Origin: Aphrocallistes beatrix
Lineage: Eukaryota; Porifera; Hexactinellida; Sceptrulophora; Aphrocallistidae
NCBI GenBank assembly: GCA_963281255.1
Contig: OY725493.1
Coordinates: forward strand, 124,001-188,000
Direction: 5' to 3'
DNA length: 64,000 nucleotides
This document shows positions 9,319 through 19,740 of the stretch, one piece after another. Made by a program: the position numbers and the translations under genes. Under the pieces are notes generated by a model. It had not been told where the DNA came from. It was given only the letters and a program-made list of their open reading frames with translations, and ran no database searches. Numbering within the stretch: the stretch's first letter is position 1; each line of letters starts with the position of its first letter.

Positions 9319-12300
9319 ATGGCGAACGCATTCCGAAACAAGCAGTCTGTATCCCAGCTAGCACCTCCCGACCAGGAGATCACAGTTGTCTACCAGAGGC
9401 CGGGCTCTAGCCGTCCGGAGATCCAACTCTTCCCTCTCCACACCAAGAACGTAGAGAACCACCAGCAGGCCTACTCAAGGTTCAAATCCGGCGTTTGTCG
9501 CTTGTTCGAGCTTCCCAAGTCCACTCCGTTCATGCTGAAGGACCAAGTGGCAGGTGTGAAGATGACCCGCGAGCGCTACTCGGAGTTCCTCACGTGCGGG
9601 AGGTTCCCTGTGGTCTGGAAGCTAGTCACGGCCCAGCCGAGCGAGGACGGAGGCAAGCGGTCCCTGGTCCAACTCAACTCCACAGCGTCCATCATGTCCA
9701 CTGCCACTATGTCCAGCGACACCCTCCAGAGCGACACCTCTGAGAAACAGAGATCCAAGAGTGTCTCCAGCGTCCTAGACACGCCCAGCCTGCATTCCTT
9801 ATCCCGCACACTGTCGCTAGGCTGGAACGAGCATACCAACACGTACGGCCTAGAGACGCAGTGCATCAAGGTGGCGGACAAACAGCTGGTCTTCATTTCC
9901 AAACGCTCCCAGAGCCTATCTCTCTGCTCGCCCGTCTCCAGCCAATCAGACCTCTCCGTAGGCGATGTCATTCTAAAAATAGAAGGACGCCCAGTGGGAG
10001 AAATGAACCGTGACGAGATAAGCCTACACCTTAACTACCCACAAGCTCAATTGGAATCTCTGACACTGTCGGTGGTACCATGGACACGTACGCCCCCGGA
10101 GATCAAAGAAGTGATTCTCAGAACGATGGCCGCCGACTCTTCACAGCTGACAGCTGTTTCCACTCTTCCCCCGCCAAACACGGGAGACGCAGCTCTGACC
10201 AATCATTCTCCACGGCTGCCCTCCACCAGGTCGGACCCCTGCTTCAACTCCATCCCTGTGTCCCCCATCGACGACCCTCTCTTCCCTCAGCCAATCAAAT
10301 CCCCGGACTCCAGCCCGCGCCGGAGGAAGAACAGGTTCATGCAGTCCATTGGCTCTCCGGTGGAGGCGGGCCTCTCTCCCCCCCAGAGGACCTCTGTTCC
10401 CTCCAGCCCCTCCAAGATGCTGGGCTTCCTCACCGGAAACAAATCCCGTGGCCGCAGCTCCTGTACGCGGTCCGAGTCCTTCGCGTTCATTCCTTCCTTC
10501 CCGGAAGCCAATAGCATTCCTGAGTCGCCGCTAGACTGCACTTACGAAACCAACAAATCAGCTGATTGCTTGCTGGAAACGACTCAGACCTGTCTAAATA
10601 TAGAACTGAATAGATCAGCTGGTTGTATTTTGGAAACTAGCGATCTGCCTGTTCTTAAAATAGAACACGTCAAGTCTCCTGATTCGCTGCTTGACCCTAC
10701 TTTGGATGCTTATTTGGATGTAAACCCGTTCTCTCCCATCGACACCAAACCGGAACTAACAGATTCCACTCCACAACCATCTCCAGCCGATAGTCCCAAT
10801 CCGGAACTAACTGTAACTCCAAATTTAGAATCAGATCTAAAAAAAGAAAATGAAATTAATCCGGAACTGACCATCCTTCCCAACGCAAAACCGATGTTAG
10901 AGAAATCAGCTGATCTCAATCCGGAACTAACCGTAACTCCAAATTTAGAAACAGATCCGAAATTAGCGGATGAGATTAATCCGGAACTAACCATTATACC
11001 CAATTCCAATCCGGAACTAACCATTATGCCCAATTCCAATCCGGAACTAACCATTATGTCCAATTCCAATCCGGAACTAACCATTATACCCAATTCCAAT
11101 CCGGAACTAACCATTATGTCCAATTCCAATCCGGAACTAACCATTATGCCCAATTCCAATCCGGAACTAACCATTATACCCAATTCCAATCCGGAACTAA
11201 CCATTATGTCCAATTCCAATCCGGAACTAACCATTATGTCCAATTCCAATCCGGAACTAACCATTATGCCTAATTCCAATCCGGAACTAACCATTATGCC
11301 CAATTCCAATCCGGAACTAACCATTATGTCCAATTCCAATCCGGAACTAACCATTATACCCAATTCCAATCCGGAACTAACCATTATGTCCAATTCCAAT
11401 CCGGAACTAACCATTATGCCCAATTCCAATCCGGAACTAACCATTATACCCAATTCCAATCCGGAACTAACCATTATGTCCAATTCCAATCCGGAACTAA
11501 CCATTATGCCCAATTCCAATCCGGAACTAACCATTATGCCCAATTCCAATCCGGAACTAACCATTATGCCTAATTCCAATCCGGAACTAACCATTATGTC
11601 CAATTCCAATCCGGAACTAACTGGTGATTGCGTTTCGAAACTGAGAGTGGCCTCAGATCTGAATCCGGAACTAACTCTCACGCCCTCTCCAGACTTGGGT
11701 CCCAGCCCTTCCCTTCTGGAACCGGAACTAAGCGCGCTAACCATTGACCCGCTAACCGGAACCAACGACCTTCTAATCGGAACTAACAATTTCCGGCGCA
11801 CACTTTCAGACCCGCACTCCAACTCCGTATTTGGCGCCCATTCCCGCCTGAGTTCCAACTCCCCAGACCTGGATACGGAAGAGATCTCTGGAATGTACTA
11901 TGTGACAGATCCCACTCCCATAGAAGCGCCCCTAGCAACCGGCACATTCCAACTCATCAACCACCCATCCCAGCCATTCCAGGACACATTCGACAGCCCA
12001 AAAGTGGTTCCTAGGAATAGCCACAAAGGCGGGAACGAATACCTTCCTCCAACCCCTGCGACACAATTTCCGAGAGTGACAGATGGCAGGGAGACGGTTG
12101 TCGCCAGCTCCTGCACAGAATTCATTAATCCTTCCTTCCAAGGCTCAGTCCATGGTGTCTACCACTCTTTCGATTTTGACCAATCAAATCCCTCACAGCT
12201 GTCCGACGTAGGCCCCGAGATAACCTACTACCCGTACTCCTCCGACGAATCGGATTACGAGGATGCCGCAGTGCTGAGGCCCACGGTGATTCCGGCAGGT

Positions 12301-14361
12301 CTCGCGACTCCTTTACGGCCGAGAAAGTTCCCCAGTTACAACCCAGAGTCTGGAGACATGCGTCCGAACTCTGAGTTGATTCCCCGCTCAAATTCCGAGG
12401 TCACCAACCTGGCCGTGAACGCGCGCTACTTTCGGGAGGTGGGTGACGCGGGGAATAACATCCCGCGCATTCGATTGGCGGGCAAAAAGAAGAATCTTAG
12501 AGCGATGCACCAGCGCGCTGAATCCAACATAGAATTCTTGGGCGAATCAAATCTCTTCTCTCCGTCCTCTGACATGCCTCCTGGAGGCGGGATTTTAAAC
12601 GATAAAGGCGCCAAACGGGATTTCAACGCGCCAAAACCGGCAGAATTCGTACACCCTGCCTATCGGAAATACAGACAAGTCGGAGAAATGGAAATAAAAG
12701 AAACTATGTGCGCCAAACTGCTTGAGAAGTTCCAGCCAATCAGCAGCGGGCCTCTCTCGCGGAAACAGGAGATGGACGGTAGGCTAGGAAAGCGAGCAGC
12801 CGATAGGAGCTGGAAGAACTTCTATGTCTGTCTCCAGGAGTCCGACCTGATTTTCTACAAAAGTGAGAAGGACTACCTCTTCGACAAACCCTTCCTCAAG
12901 ACTCTATTCGCGGAGGGCAGCGAGCACCACTTCTGCCACGACCACATTGTGTCGCTGCACCACGCCAGCCTATTGATCCCCAACGACTACATGTCGCAGA
13001 AGCGCAGCTTCTCCAGTTACGTGTTCCGGCTGAGAACAGAGAACACCAGCAGTTACCTCATGCGCGCCGTCTCACTGCCGCTCATGTTCGGGTGGCTGCT
13101 GTCTTTCATTGAGGCGCGTAAACTCCCGCCTACGGACAACCCGTACCCGATAGGCCTATTCCAAGAACCGGACAAACGCCGTGTCTCCGGGATTGAAGGT
13201 GCGAACCGGTATTTCCAACGCATTCAACAAAAAGTCCGGTCTAAACTCAATTTCGCCCGTCGTGATTCAGAAATGCCTCCAGACCCTATTTTCTCGAATT
13301 GCATACTCACCTGCGCGCGGTCCCGAGACAACGAGAAGATTCCTCTCTTGGTAGACTTCTGCGTCCACGAGATTGAGGAGCGGGGATTGGAATCCGACGG
13401 CATTTATCGGGTTTCCGGCACTACGAGACATATCCGGTCTATGCGGGATGACCTATCGAAGGCCATTGAGCTAGACAGAGCCGATGAAAGATGGTTGGAC
13501 GAGAATAATGTCTCAGGGCTCTTGAAACTTTTCTTCAAAGAACTAACAGAGCCATTGGTCAGTCAGCAGCTCTACGATTCCCTCGTGACTGAGGTGACGT
13601 CATGCCACGATTCTCAAGGCCAGCTGATCAGGTCTCTGCAACAGCTGTTGCAAACCATGCCGGACATGAACTACTGCACCCTCGACTACCTGGTGGCGCA
13701 TTTGTGTCGCGTGGCACAGTACTCAGCTAAAAATAGAATGTCCATCAAGAACCTAGCTATAGTGTTCGGTCCCACTTTGATAACTCGGCGGGATTTGAAG
13801 GGCATTCAATTGATTTGCCAAACCAACGCGCAGGTAAATGTGATGGAACAGCTGATCACCCATTACGACCACATTTTCAACTGTCGCCCCATTCCGGAGT
13901 TCCTCTTCGAGTCCAAACGGACCCCTAGCATGGTTTCACGCCGGGCCGCACGCGGCTCTGTGTCCAGTATCACTTCTGATCGTTTCCGTCGTGTGTCCAG
14001 CACAGATCCACCTCTGCCACTTCCCTCCAGGTCCCCGCCACCTCCATATCCCGAGCATGTGCCACTTGAAGCTAAGTTGTCGCGTTCCTGGAGTGAAGAG
14101 GTGTTGACTCGTGTCAACCTGACTGCGAATGGCTCAGATTTGGACCGAACCTCGCCACTTGGCGTCCGATTATCTCCCAATTCCCTCCAGGAATCTCACC
14201 CCTTGAATCGCCGTTCATCTATTGGCTCTCGTGAACTGCTGCCACATCCTCTTTCTAACACCTTTTGGCACATCCCATTTGAGGATATCCACTCAGATCC
14301 TGTCACACCCTTCCAGGTTAGAAGAGATGTCAATGATGGCCGCACTCCCACATTGCTCTGA
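9319..14361 (+). CDS. ARHGAP21/23-like Rho GTPase-activating protein (PDZ-PH-RhoGAP)
   Basis: One coding exon, 1680 residues from this ATG. Domain order PDZ (about 163-254), long disordered Ser/Pro region, PH (about 1152-1268) and RhoGAP (about 1318-1521) is that of ARHGAP21/23, which act on Cdc42/RhoA at Golgi and junctions. The RhoGAP shows the arginine finger in GIYRVSG (R1364), the LLKLFFKELTEPL helix and the NRMSIKNLAIVFGPTL motif. The PDZ has DLSVGDVILKIEGRPV. Residues 555-764 are 21 copies of a ten-residue repeat PELTI(I/M)(P/S)NSN, preceded by three 20-residue versions. A proline-rich stretch follows the GAP domain. Start: I prefer 9319 (AAGTATGG, good Kozak context, just after the acceptor GAATTTAG) over the in-frame ATG at 9268, whose context is poor and whose 17 codons look intronic. 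Intron poverty for so long a gene is notable. Antisense open frame across the repeat is an artefact. Confidence 0.93.
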   Translation: MANAFRNKQSVSQLAPPDQEITVVYQRPGSSRPEIQLFPLHTKNVENHQQAYSRFKSGVCRLFELPKSTPFMLKDQVAGVKMTRERYSEFLTCGRFPVVWKLVTAQPSEDGGKRSLVQLNSTASIMSTATMSSDTLQSDTSEKQRSKSVSSVLDTPSLHSLSRTLSLGWNEHTNTYGLETQCIKVADKQLVFISKRSQSLSLCSPVSSQSDLSVGDVILKIEGRPVGEMNRDEISLHLNYPQAQLESLTLSVVPWTRTPPEIKEVILRTMAADSSQLTAVSTLPPPNTGDAALTNHSPRLPSTRSDPCFNSIPVSPIDDPLFPQPIKSPDSSPRRRKNRFMQSIGSPVEAGLSPPQRTSVPSSPSKMLGFLTGNKSRGRSSCTRSESFAFIPSFPEANSIPESPLDCTYETNKSADCLLETTQTCLNIELNRSAGCILETSDLPVLKIEHVKSPDSLLDPTLDAYLDVNPFSPIDTKPELTDSTPQPSPADSPNPELTVTPNLESDLKKENEINPELTILPNAKPMLEKSADLNPELTVTPNLETDPKLADEINPELTIIPNSNPELTIMPNSNPELTIMSNSNPELTIIPNSNPELTIMSNSNPELTIMPNSNPELTIIPNSNPELTIMSNSNPELTIMSNSNPELTIMPNSNPELTIMPNSNPELTIMSNSNPELTIIPNSNPELTIMSNSNPELTIMPNSNPELTIIPNSNPELTIMSNSNPELTIMPNSNPELTIMPNSNPELTIMPNSNPELTIMSNSNPELTGDCVSKLRVASDLNPELTLTPSPDLGPSPSLLEPELSALTIDPLTGTNDLLIGTNNFRRTLSDPHSNSVFGAHSRLSSNSPDLDTEEISGMYYVTDPTPIEAPLATGTFQLINHPSQPFQDTFDSPKVVPRNSHKGGNEYLPPTPATQFPRVTDGRETVVASSCTEFINPSFQGSVHGVYHSFDFDQSNPSQLSDVGPEITYYPYSSDESDYEDAAVLRPTVIPAGLATPLRPRKFPSYNPESGDMRPNSELIPRSNSEVTNLAVNARYFREVGDAGNNIPRIRLAGKKKNLRAMHQRAESNIEFLGESNLFSPSSDMPPGGGILNDKGAKRDFNAPKPAEFVHPAYRKYRQVGEMEIKETMCAKLLEKFQPISSGPLSRKQEMDGRLGKRAADRSWKNFYVCLQESDLIFYKSEKDYLFDKPFLKTLFAEGSEHHFCHDHIVSLHHASLLIPNDYMSQKRSFSSYVFRLRTENTSSYLMRAVSLPLMFGWLLSFIEARKLPPTDNPYPIGLFQEPDKRRVSGIEGANRYFQRIQQKVRSKLNFARRDSEMPPDPIFSNCILTCARSRDNEKIPLLVDFCVHEIEERGLESDGIYRVSGTTRHIRSMRDDLSKAIELDRADERWLDENNVSGLLKLFFKELTEPLVSQQLYDSLVTEVTSCHDSQGQLIRSLQQLLQTMPDMNYCTLDYLVAHLCRVAQYSAKNRMSIKNLAIVFGPTLITRRDLKGIQLICQTNAQVNVMEQLITHYDHIFNCRPIPEFLFESKRTPSMVSRRAARGSVSSITSDRFRRVSSTDPPLPLPSRSPPPPYPEHVPLEAKLSRSWSEEVLTRVNLTANGSDLDRTSPLGVRLSPNSLQESHPLNRRSSIGSRELLPHPLSNTFWHIPFEDIHSDPVTPFQVRRDVNDGRTPTLL
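10981..11610 (+). repeat. 30-bp coding minisatellite (21 units)
   Basis: Twenty-one exact-period 30-bp units (start CCGGAACTAACCATTAT) within the ARHGAP-like gene. Units differ almost only at two positions (ATACCC, ATGCCC, ATGTCC), giving IIP, IMP or IMS. Three diverged 60-bp units precede it at 10801-10980, suggesting the 30-bp form arose by deletion within a 60-bp unit followed by expansion. Frame is preserved because the period is a multiple of three. Confidence 0.97.
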
Positions 14362-14850
14362 TCCCTTTAACTGTAAATATATATCCGTTGTTATTGTTGT
14401 TGTTGTTGTTGTTGTTGTTGTGGGATGAATTATGTTATATGTTAAAATTGCAGTTATTTATTAATACAGAGTATATTCAACTCAGTGTCTGATTGTAGTC
14501 TCGATTGTTTACATTACGGGTTGTTGTTGTTGTTGTTGTTTGTCAGTGATTTGATTGGCTGTTGTAACTCTTTTTTATTCCATAAAATATCCGATTTAGT
14601 TGACTATCTGTAATTCTGCAAATTTTCTATTTTCGGATTTATGTGAATTTTGGCACTTAAGATATAAATAACCTCGAATCGCTATGATAAAATCTATATT
14701 TAGTACGTGTAGTCACTGTAGTGTCTTGGTGTGTGGTTATGTATAAAATATTGTTAATAGATATAGAATTTGAAATAACAGTATTTGGTATATAATAATG
14801 AGTTGAAGTTAGATATTAAAGTTGGAGCTACGATATGATGTATTATAAAC
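14362..14850. other. 3' flank of the ARHGAP-like gene with GTT microsatellites
   Basis: Contains (GTT)n at about 14390-14420 and again at 14519-14540, otherwise AT-rich. A candidate polyadenylation region with ATAAAAT words lies at about 14580 and 14740. No ORF of interest. Confidence 0.6.
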
Positions 14851-14851
14851 A

Positions 14852-15007
14852 GGGTTGCCGTGGGAATGAAATTTCAATTCCCATTCCATACAATTCCTGT
14901 GGGAATCCCCATAGGATCCCCATAGGAATCCAATGGGGATCCCCACGGGGGAAAAAATATTTTCCATTCCCATCCCATGGATATGGAGATTCCCATTCCT
15001 GCATAAC
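14852..15007. mobile_element. hAT-like MITE, family CAGGGTTGCCGTGGGAATG, copy 1
   Basis: Starts CAGGGTTGCCGTGGGAATG and is composed of CCCCATAGGAATCC/GGGGATCCCCA palindromic words. The copy at 44470-44627 ends CATTCCCACGGCAACCCTAT, the inverse of this start. hAT assignment rests on the CAGGGTTG terminus only. Confidence 0.55.
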
Positions 15008-15412
15008 ATACTCTTAATCGATTTTTATGCAGTAAGTACTGTAAACCCCCGACAATCCGAACACCTTTGGAAATTATTCCCAGATAAGTGTTCGGATAAG
15101 TGAAATAAACTGATTTTCTTCTATGGATTTTCTGTTAATACCCAGGAAATACTTGAAAATTCAGACTAATTTTTATGACGAATATATATCATCTTGTGGT
15201 TAATGTCATCGATGATTTAGCTACAAACCGTTGAACTCTTAATATTATAATCAACTAGGTGTGAATGTAGAACAATACTATTAAATTAATTAACTGAGTG
15301 CTCGTCATAATGGAACAACCTTAATAAGGTCATCTCTCTCTGATTAGCCAACATTCGTTATAGTGATAGGATGTAAACTGTAATAGTTTCATTTATCGAA
15401 TCGATTCCTTTT

Positions 15413-15610
15413 ACCCAGGCTTTCATCCAGGCGTACTGGGCGCGCCTAGAGGCGCGTATTTGATCCCATGGATCATAATTAGGCGTATGATTTAGGGGCG
15501 CGGCATACGCCTACTTAGGCTCGTTGCATAAAACATATATACAAATGCAGAGTCTAGGCGCGTAGAAAAGTGGTGGCGCCCATTTAGGCGTATGACTTCG
15601 GAAAGTTGGA
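15413..15610. repeat. GC-rich inverted-word repeat (AGGCGTATG family)
   Basis: A GC-rich island holding many copies of TAGGCGTA/GGCGCG in both orientations, with GTTTCATCC-like inverted ends (TTTCATCCAGGCG left, GGATGAAACC right). Likely a MITE. Preceding it at 15042-15105 is a half element CCCCCGACAATCCGAACACC that resembles a pogo-like terminus. Confidence 0.5.
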
Positions 15611-16156
15611 TGAAACCCTACTTTTTCCTGTTGAATTAATGCTAGTTTTAATTTCCCCACTGCAACGCGTGTCAAAATTGAAAAGAGAACAGTTTATGTG
15701 ATACGACAACATTCCATAATTTTAGAATTAGTATAGCAATAGAATTGGAAATACATTCTCATGTCCAAAATATGATCTCTCATTCTGAGCGTAGAAGGAT
15801 CGAAATTATCAAAAATAGTACAAGTATTTTCTGATGAATTTATTCAATGCACTCCGCCATTCCTGGAAATTCCTGTGGAAATCGGAGGGAAATATGGACA
15901 GGTAATCACAACAAGACAAGTAATCGAATGATGTATAGCGTCCAGACTTTAGCTCTCTCCCCTCGATGTACGGATATTTCTTTTCGCGACAGCTTCAAAA
16001 GATTTAATTATTCAATAAATATATCTTTGAAGTGAACTGTGTTGCACTTCCGTTGTAGATAAGATAAAATAATGAATTTTCATGTTACACGAAATTCCCA
16101 ATACATGGAATTAGCCATTTCTTTCGCAGATTGCTCCTAAAAAGTATTATTGACTA

Positions 16157-16441
16157 CAGTGGAACCTCCGTTATCTAACACCTCTGTAATCCGACATTTC
16201 TCTAAACCGACATTATTTCTGTTTATTGATTGTTTTTCAATAGAAAACAACCTCTATAATCCGACACCTCGCTATTTGGGAATCCGACAATTTAATGATT
16301 TTCCAGTAATGCAAATTCGACCTGCATAATCAGACAATTTTTTTGTCTTTCAAATAATGTCGGATTATGAAGGTTATTTTACCTCTTTGATTAGACATTT
16401 TGCTGATTTTCTACAAATGTCGGATTATGGAGGTTCCACTG
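16157..16441. mobile_element. Tigger-type MITE (CAGTGGAACCTCC)
   Basis: 285 bp with TIRs CAGTGGAACCTCCGTTATCT and the inverse GGATTATGGAGGTTCCACTG, flanked by TA on both sides. This terminus is the classic animal Tigger/pogo end. Internal AATCCGACA words repeat several times. No coding capacity. Confidence 0.9.
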
Positions 16442-17364
16442 TAATATAATAGTTCATCGATATGTGGGAATTGGATGATATACTCGCTTAAAATAACTTG
16501 TATGGTTTATATAAGAGAATAATGACGCATCTTTAATGGAGGCTTTTTACTATTCGTCTAAAGCTCAAAAATAAACGGAGATATGATATCTGTTATGATC
16601 AAATGTTTTCGATAATCGGAGTTTTGCATGACTTAATGGTCACTTGACCAGATTTTAATGTTGAAATAATCAAAGGTATGAAAGTAAGATTGATAATTGA
16701 TGTTCAAAATAAATGTCAGCCGACAGATCGAAAGTGCAACTCCAGTAAGTGATAGAAACCTGAAAAGTATCTTAATACATTATTCGAAAAATACTCCTTT
16801 TAGAGCTTTCTAAGTGAAAAATTTGAAACCAAAATAGTGGAATACTCTATGTTATCCGTTGACATCTCGCTTCTAGTTTAAAATACATTTTTAAAAAAAG
16901 GAGTGAAAATACGTATGTATATCTTCAACAGAGGAAATTCATTGGTTCAAGCGAGAACCAATCCATTATCAGGTTTTTATAATGCGATTTTATTTGTCTG
17001 ATTCTATTTCTTATAAATGATCGAATACAACCATTTTGAATCCATTATTTGATCATTAAAAGTTATTTTATGATCAAATTGATTGATTATTGCACATAGC
17101 ACACATACCTCGATTGTTGCTAAGGTTACTCGACTGAAGTGTTTGAGTCGTTCAAATATAATAATGTTTATAATGTGAACTTTGTAGTTTCAAATTAACA
17201 TTAAATTCAGGATTAGTTTACTTAATATTAAGCAAATTCTTTCTATCATAAACTTAATTTTATCCTCCAGTCCTGAGTTTCGTGATTAACCGTAGATGAA
17301 TAAAACTGATCGGAATTAGCGAGGAAAGAAGTCGAATGATTTATGGCAGGTTTAATAGTATTAC

Positions 17365-17876
17365 ACTGTCACGGGGGAGCTGCACATGTCATAATTTCTA
17401 GTTATGATTTTGTCAGAATAATTAGTTCTGCACTTGTCAGAATCGGCTATTATAGAGTTCTGCACATGTCAGAATCAGTTTTATCGAGTTATGACTTTGT
17501 TAGAATGGGAGTCAAGTTCTACTCTAGTTTCGTGGGAGGGTGGTTGAGTGGCATTTTATTTCTTTTTAGAATGAATGGAAGAGCGAAAGTGAGCAGTTTC
17601 GAGAGTAATATGTAAAATAAAGGTGTGAAAAGAGGCATTTTATGTTCGGAATAGTGTCCATTTGAGTCTGAAAGTGGCATTTTAATTTCGTGACGAGGTG
17701 GTTGAGTAGCATTTACTAGAACTATAGAAATGACATTCTAACAAGTGCAGAACTCTGAAAAACTCATTCTGACAAGTGCAGAACTCTAGAAAACCGATTC
17801 TGACATGTGCAGAACTAGATATTCTGACAAAATCATAACTCCAAATTCTGACATGTGCAGGCTCCCCCACTGTCAC
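17365..17876. mobile_element. Fold-back MITE with repeated TTCTGCACATGTCAGAAT words
   Basis: Left arm CACGGGGGAGCTGCACATGTC is mirrored at the right as GACATGTGCAGGCTCCCCCAC. Each arm contains three to four copies of CTGCACATGTCAGAATC and a TTATGATTTTGTCAGAAT word, so the arms pair for more than 100 bp. The 90-codon ORF on the plus strand is a by-product. Confidence 0.7.
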
Positions 17877-18046
17877 ACTAAAATAGTTATTTTCGAACTA
17901 CTTCCTACTTCACTATAACCTAACTCACTAGCTACAAATCTGTATCACTAAACTAAACCTGACTAGTAAGTAGTAACTACAAATATTCTCGATCTAGTCC
18001 CATCCATCCGTGTCTGGAGCTTTAGCTCTTGTATCAGTTTTATCTC

Positions 18047-19390
18047 TTAGGAGAGAGGAGTAAGATTCTGTCTCAGCCTGTCGTTTATCTCCATCGCTAT
18101 ATCCGCAAATCTGGTATCAGTGATGTTGTCGACGTAGAAGATGTTAGGGTAGACCTGAGGAGTCACGTGGTTCAATATCTCGAGACACGCAGCATTTGCT
18201 CGGTTCGCTAACGTTAAAATCGAGTCACCTCCTACCTTAGGAATATTACAAGTTGCAGCCTCACTATCAGACTGAGTGAGCGTCCAAGACAGCAAGAAGT
18301 AGCTGGCGTCAGGATTAGGTCTCATCGTCTGCATTTTCCTTATTTGGTCATCCATCATTGCGTTCAAATCGTTTGTTTCAGAATAGCTATTGTAAACGTT
18401 AAAGTTTATTTTCTTGTAAAAGCCTCTATGCGCATATTCTCCCAGATCACACTCTGGCTCTACCACGACTATCACGGCAGGTTTACCGTTACCGATATAG
18501 GCGTTGAGTGGGAGAGTGGTGAGGTCCACGTTGATTGGGTCTGGTGCCACGTAGAGGTGTGAAATAGTGGCCAACAAGCTGAAGAGTCCATTCCATTCGT
18601 TCTGATTAAAAGGCCTGTAGGAGTTAGGTCCAACATCTGTGTTGTAGTCATGCGAGATGTTGAGAACGACGAGTTCATTGTAAGTGGCCGTAAATCTGTT
18701 AACCTGTGAGATGACGGAGTCAATGGATTGCCCATTTGCGCCCTGCCAACTCCCTGGAATTTGTCCGTAGTGTCCTGTGTAGTATTTCCCCGCACTAATG
18801 ACGGGGCGAATATCGAAGTATCGAGCTCCGAACATTAGCTGATGATAAATGTCCTCAGTTTGAGTTAAGGTATTACATTCGTATCCAAACGCAGTGCCAG
18901 TTCCTTTCTCACTCATTCCTGAGTCGTGGGACCCGGGCATGCAGATGTGTCTCAAACTCCTTCCCCCCAGCAGCGCAAGATTTGAACTCATCCAATTTGG
19001 AGCAAATTTAGCCACAGAAAACTTCCCATCCGTTTGATACAGTCGGAAGACAACAGCGCCATCATGTACCCACCCCAGGTCAAACTCGTGCAGATGTTGA
19101 ATTGTGGGGATATTCTTAAGAACCACCTTCAAATCGAATTTTTCATTTATAACGCGTGCTTGAATAATGATTTCCATATCCGAGTTTTCTAAAGTAAAAA
19201 TAACGTCTCCGGCGTCATCGCCTTTATGATGAAAGATGTTTTCATTCCACTCCACATATTCCTGAATGCTCTGGTCTGGATTTATTTTCTCTGGAAAATT
19301 CCAATTATGCATCTGATAGGAGTGGATGTAGGTTCTAGTCCACACGTACAGAGTTCTGTTGACCAGGATGATTTTGCCTCCTTGTCCCAT
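18047..19390 (-). CDS. PI-PLC X-domain phosphodiesterase with N-terminal beta-rich module
   Basis: Single exon, 447 residues. Residues about 140-447 form a PLC-like TIM-barrel: MPGSHDSGM holds the first catalytic His (H155), YFDIRP follows, and YTGHYG holds the second (H207). These are the two general acid/base histidines of the PI-PLC X family. Residues 1-130 form a separate beta-rich module starting GGKIILVNRTLYVWTRTYI that I cannot name; similar two-part proteins are, from memory, frequent in fungi. No Y domain, C2 or EF-hand, so it is not a canonical eukaryotic PLC, and no signal peptide is evident. A TATA box CTTATAAGA (plus 19468-19475) lies about 80 bp upstream of the ATG. The sequence CTGCAG|A before the ATG could be an acceptor for a 5' UTR intron. 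Confidence 0.88.
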   Translation of the reverse strand: MGQGGKIILVNRTLYVWTRTYIHSYQMHNWNFPEKINPDQSIQEYVEWNENIFHHKGDDAGDVIFTLENSDMEIIIQARVINEKFDLKVVLKNIPTIQHLHEFDLGWVHDGAVVFRLYQTDGKFSVAKFAPNWMSSNLALLGGRSLRHICMPGSHDSGMSEKGTGTAFGYECNTLTQTEDIYHQLMFGARYFDIRPVISAGKYYTGHYGQIPGSWQGANGQSIDSVISQVNRFTATYNELVVLNISHDYNTDVGPNSYRPFNQNEWNGLFSLLATISHLYVAPDPINVDLTTLPLNAYIGNGKPAVIVVVEPECDLGEYAHRGFYKKINFNVYNSYSETNDLNAMMDDQIRKMQTMRPNPDASYFLLSWTLTQSDSEAATCNIPKVGGDSILTLANRANAACLEILNHVTPQVYPNIFYVDNITDTRFADIAMEINDRLRQNLTPLS

Positions 19391-19466
19391 TCTGCAGCTC
19401 TGCTATCACAATAATGAGCTTCTGAAGTAAGTAAAGAGGAATTTGAGAAGTGAACTCTTCATGGAG

Positions 19467-19477
19467 TCTTATAAGCG
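19467..19477 (-). promoter_or_regulatory. TATA box of the PLC-like gene
   Basis: Minus-strand GCTTATAAGAC about 80 bp upstream of the start codon at 19390, a distance fitting a short 5' UTR. Confidence 0.5.
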
Positions 19478-19504
19478 TGGGTCAACGTTGTTTCAAGTTA
19501 GCTA

Positions 19505-19660
19505 GGCATATCAGCTCAGATGTTAAATATCTGTTTAGAAATATTGCATTGTTACATCATACAATGTGCATTGTTACATCAAACAATATCTGTTTAGAAA
19601 TATTGCATTGTTACATCAAACAATATCTGTTTAGAAATATTGCATTGTTACATCATACTG
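19505..19660. repeat. Tandem repeat, ATCTGTTTAGAAATATTGCATTGTTACATCA units
   Basis: Three near-identical units of the phrase CTGTTTAGAAATATTGCATT plus GTTACATCA, with one shorter copy of GTGCATTGTTACATC between. Next to a strong hairpin (19664-19740) and upstream of the PLC-like gene promoter. Confidence 0.85.
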
Positions 19661-19663
19661 TGA

Positions 19664-19740
19664 AATTGATTGAAGAAACTACCAGCCACGCAGCGCTTCG
19701 CTTGCTTGCGCTCCGCGGCTGGTAGTTTCTTCAATCAATT
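19664..19740. repeat. Long near-perfect hairpin with GCGCTTCGCTTGC loop
   Basis: Arms of about 33 bp: AATTGATTGAAGAAACTACC then AGCC...GCGC, and the exact complement on the other side with two mismatches. The loop and inner arms carry CGCAGCGC-TTCGCTTGC. Related words appear at 48620-48690 (GCGCAAGCAAGCGAAGCGC with TTGGTTGAAGAAACTGC), at about 45983 (TTTCTTCAATCAATTCC) and 51975-52000. Presumably a miniature fold-back transposon. Confidence 0.8.

Noticed and set aside
10710..11858. 382-codon minus-strand ORF across the RhoGAP minisatellite
   Set aside because: The 30-bp period keeps all phases of a frame free of stops; the product is only the antisense of the repeat, and the plus strand encodes recognised domains on either side.
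17343..17615. 90-codon ORF
   Set aside because: Lies in the arm of a fold-back MITE made of repeated TTCTGCACATGTCAGAAT words.
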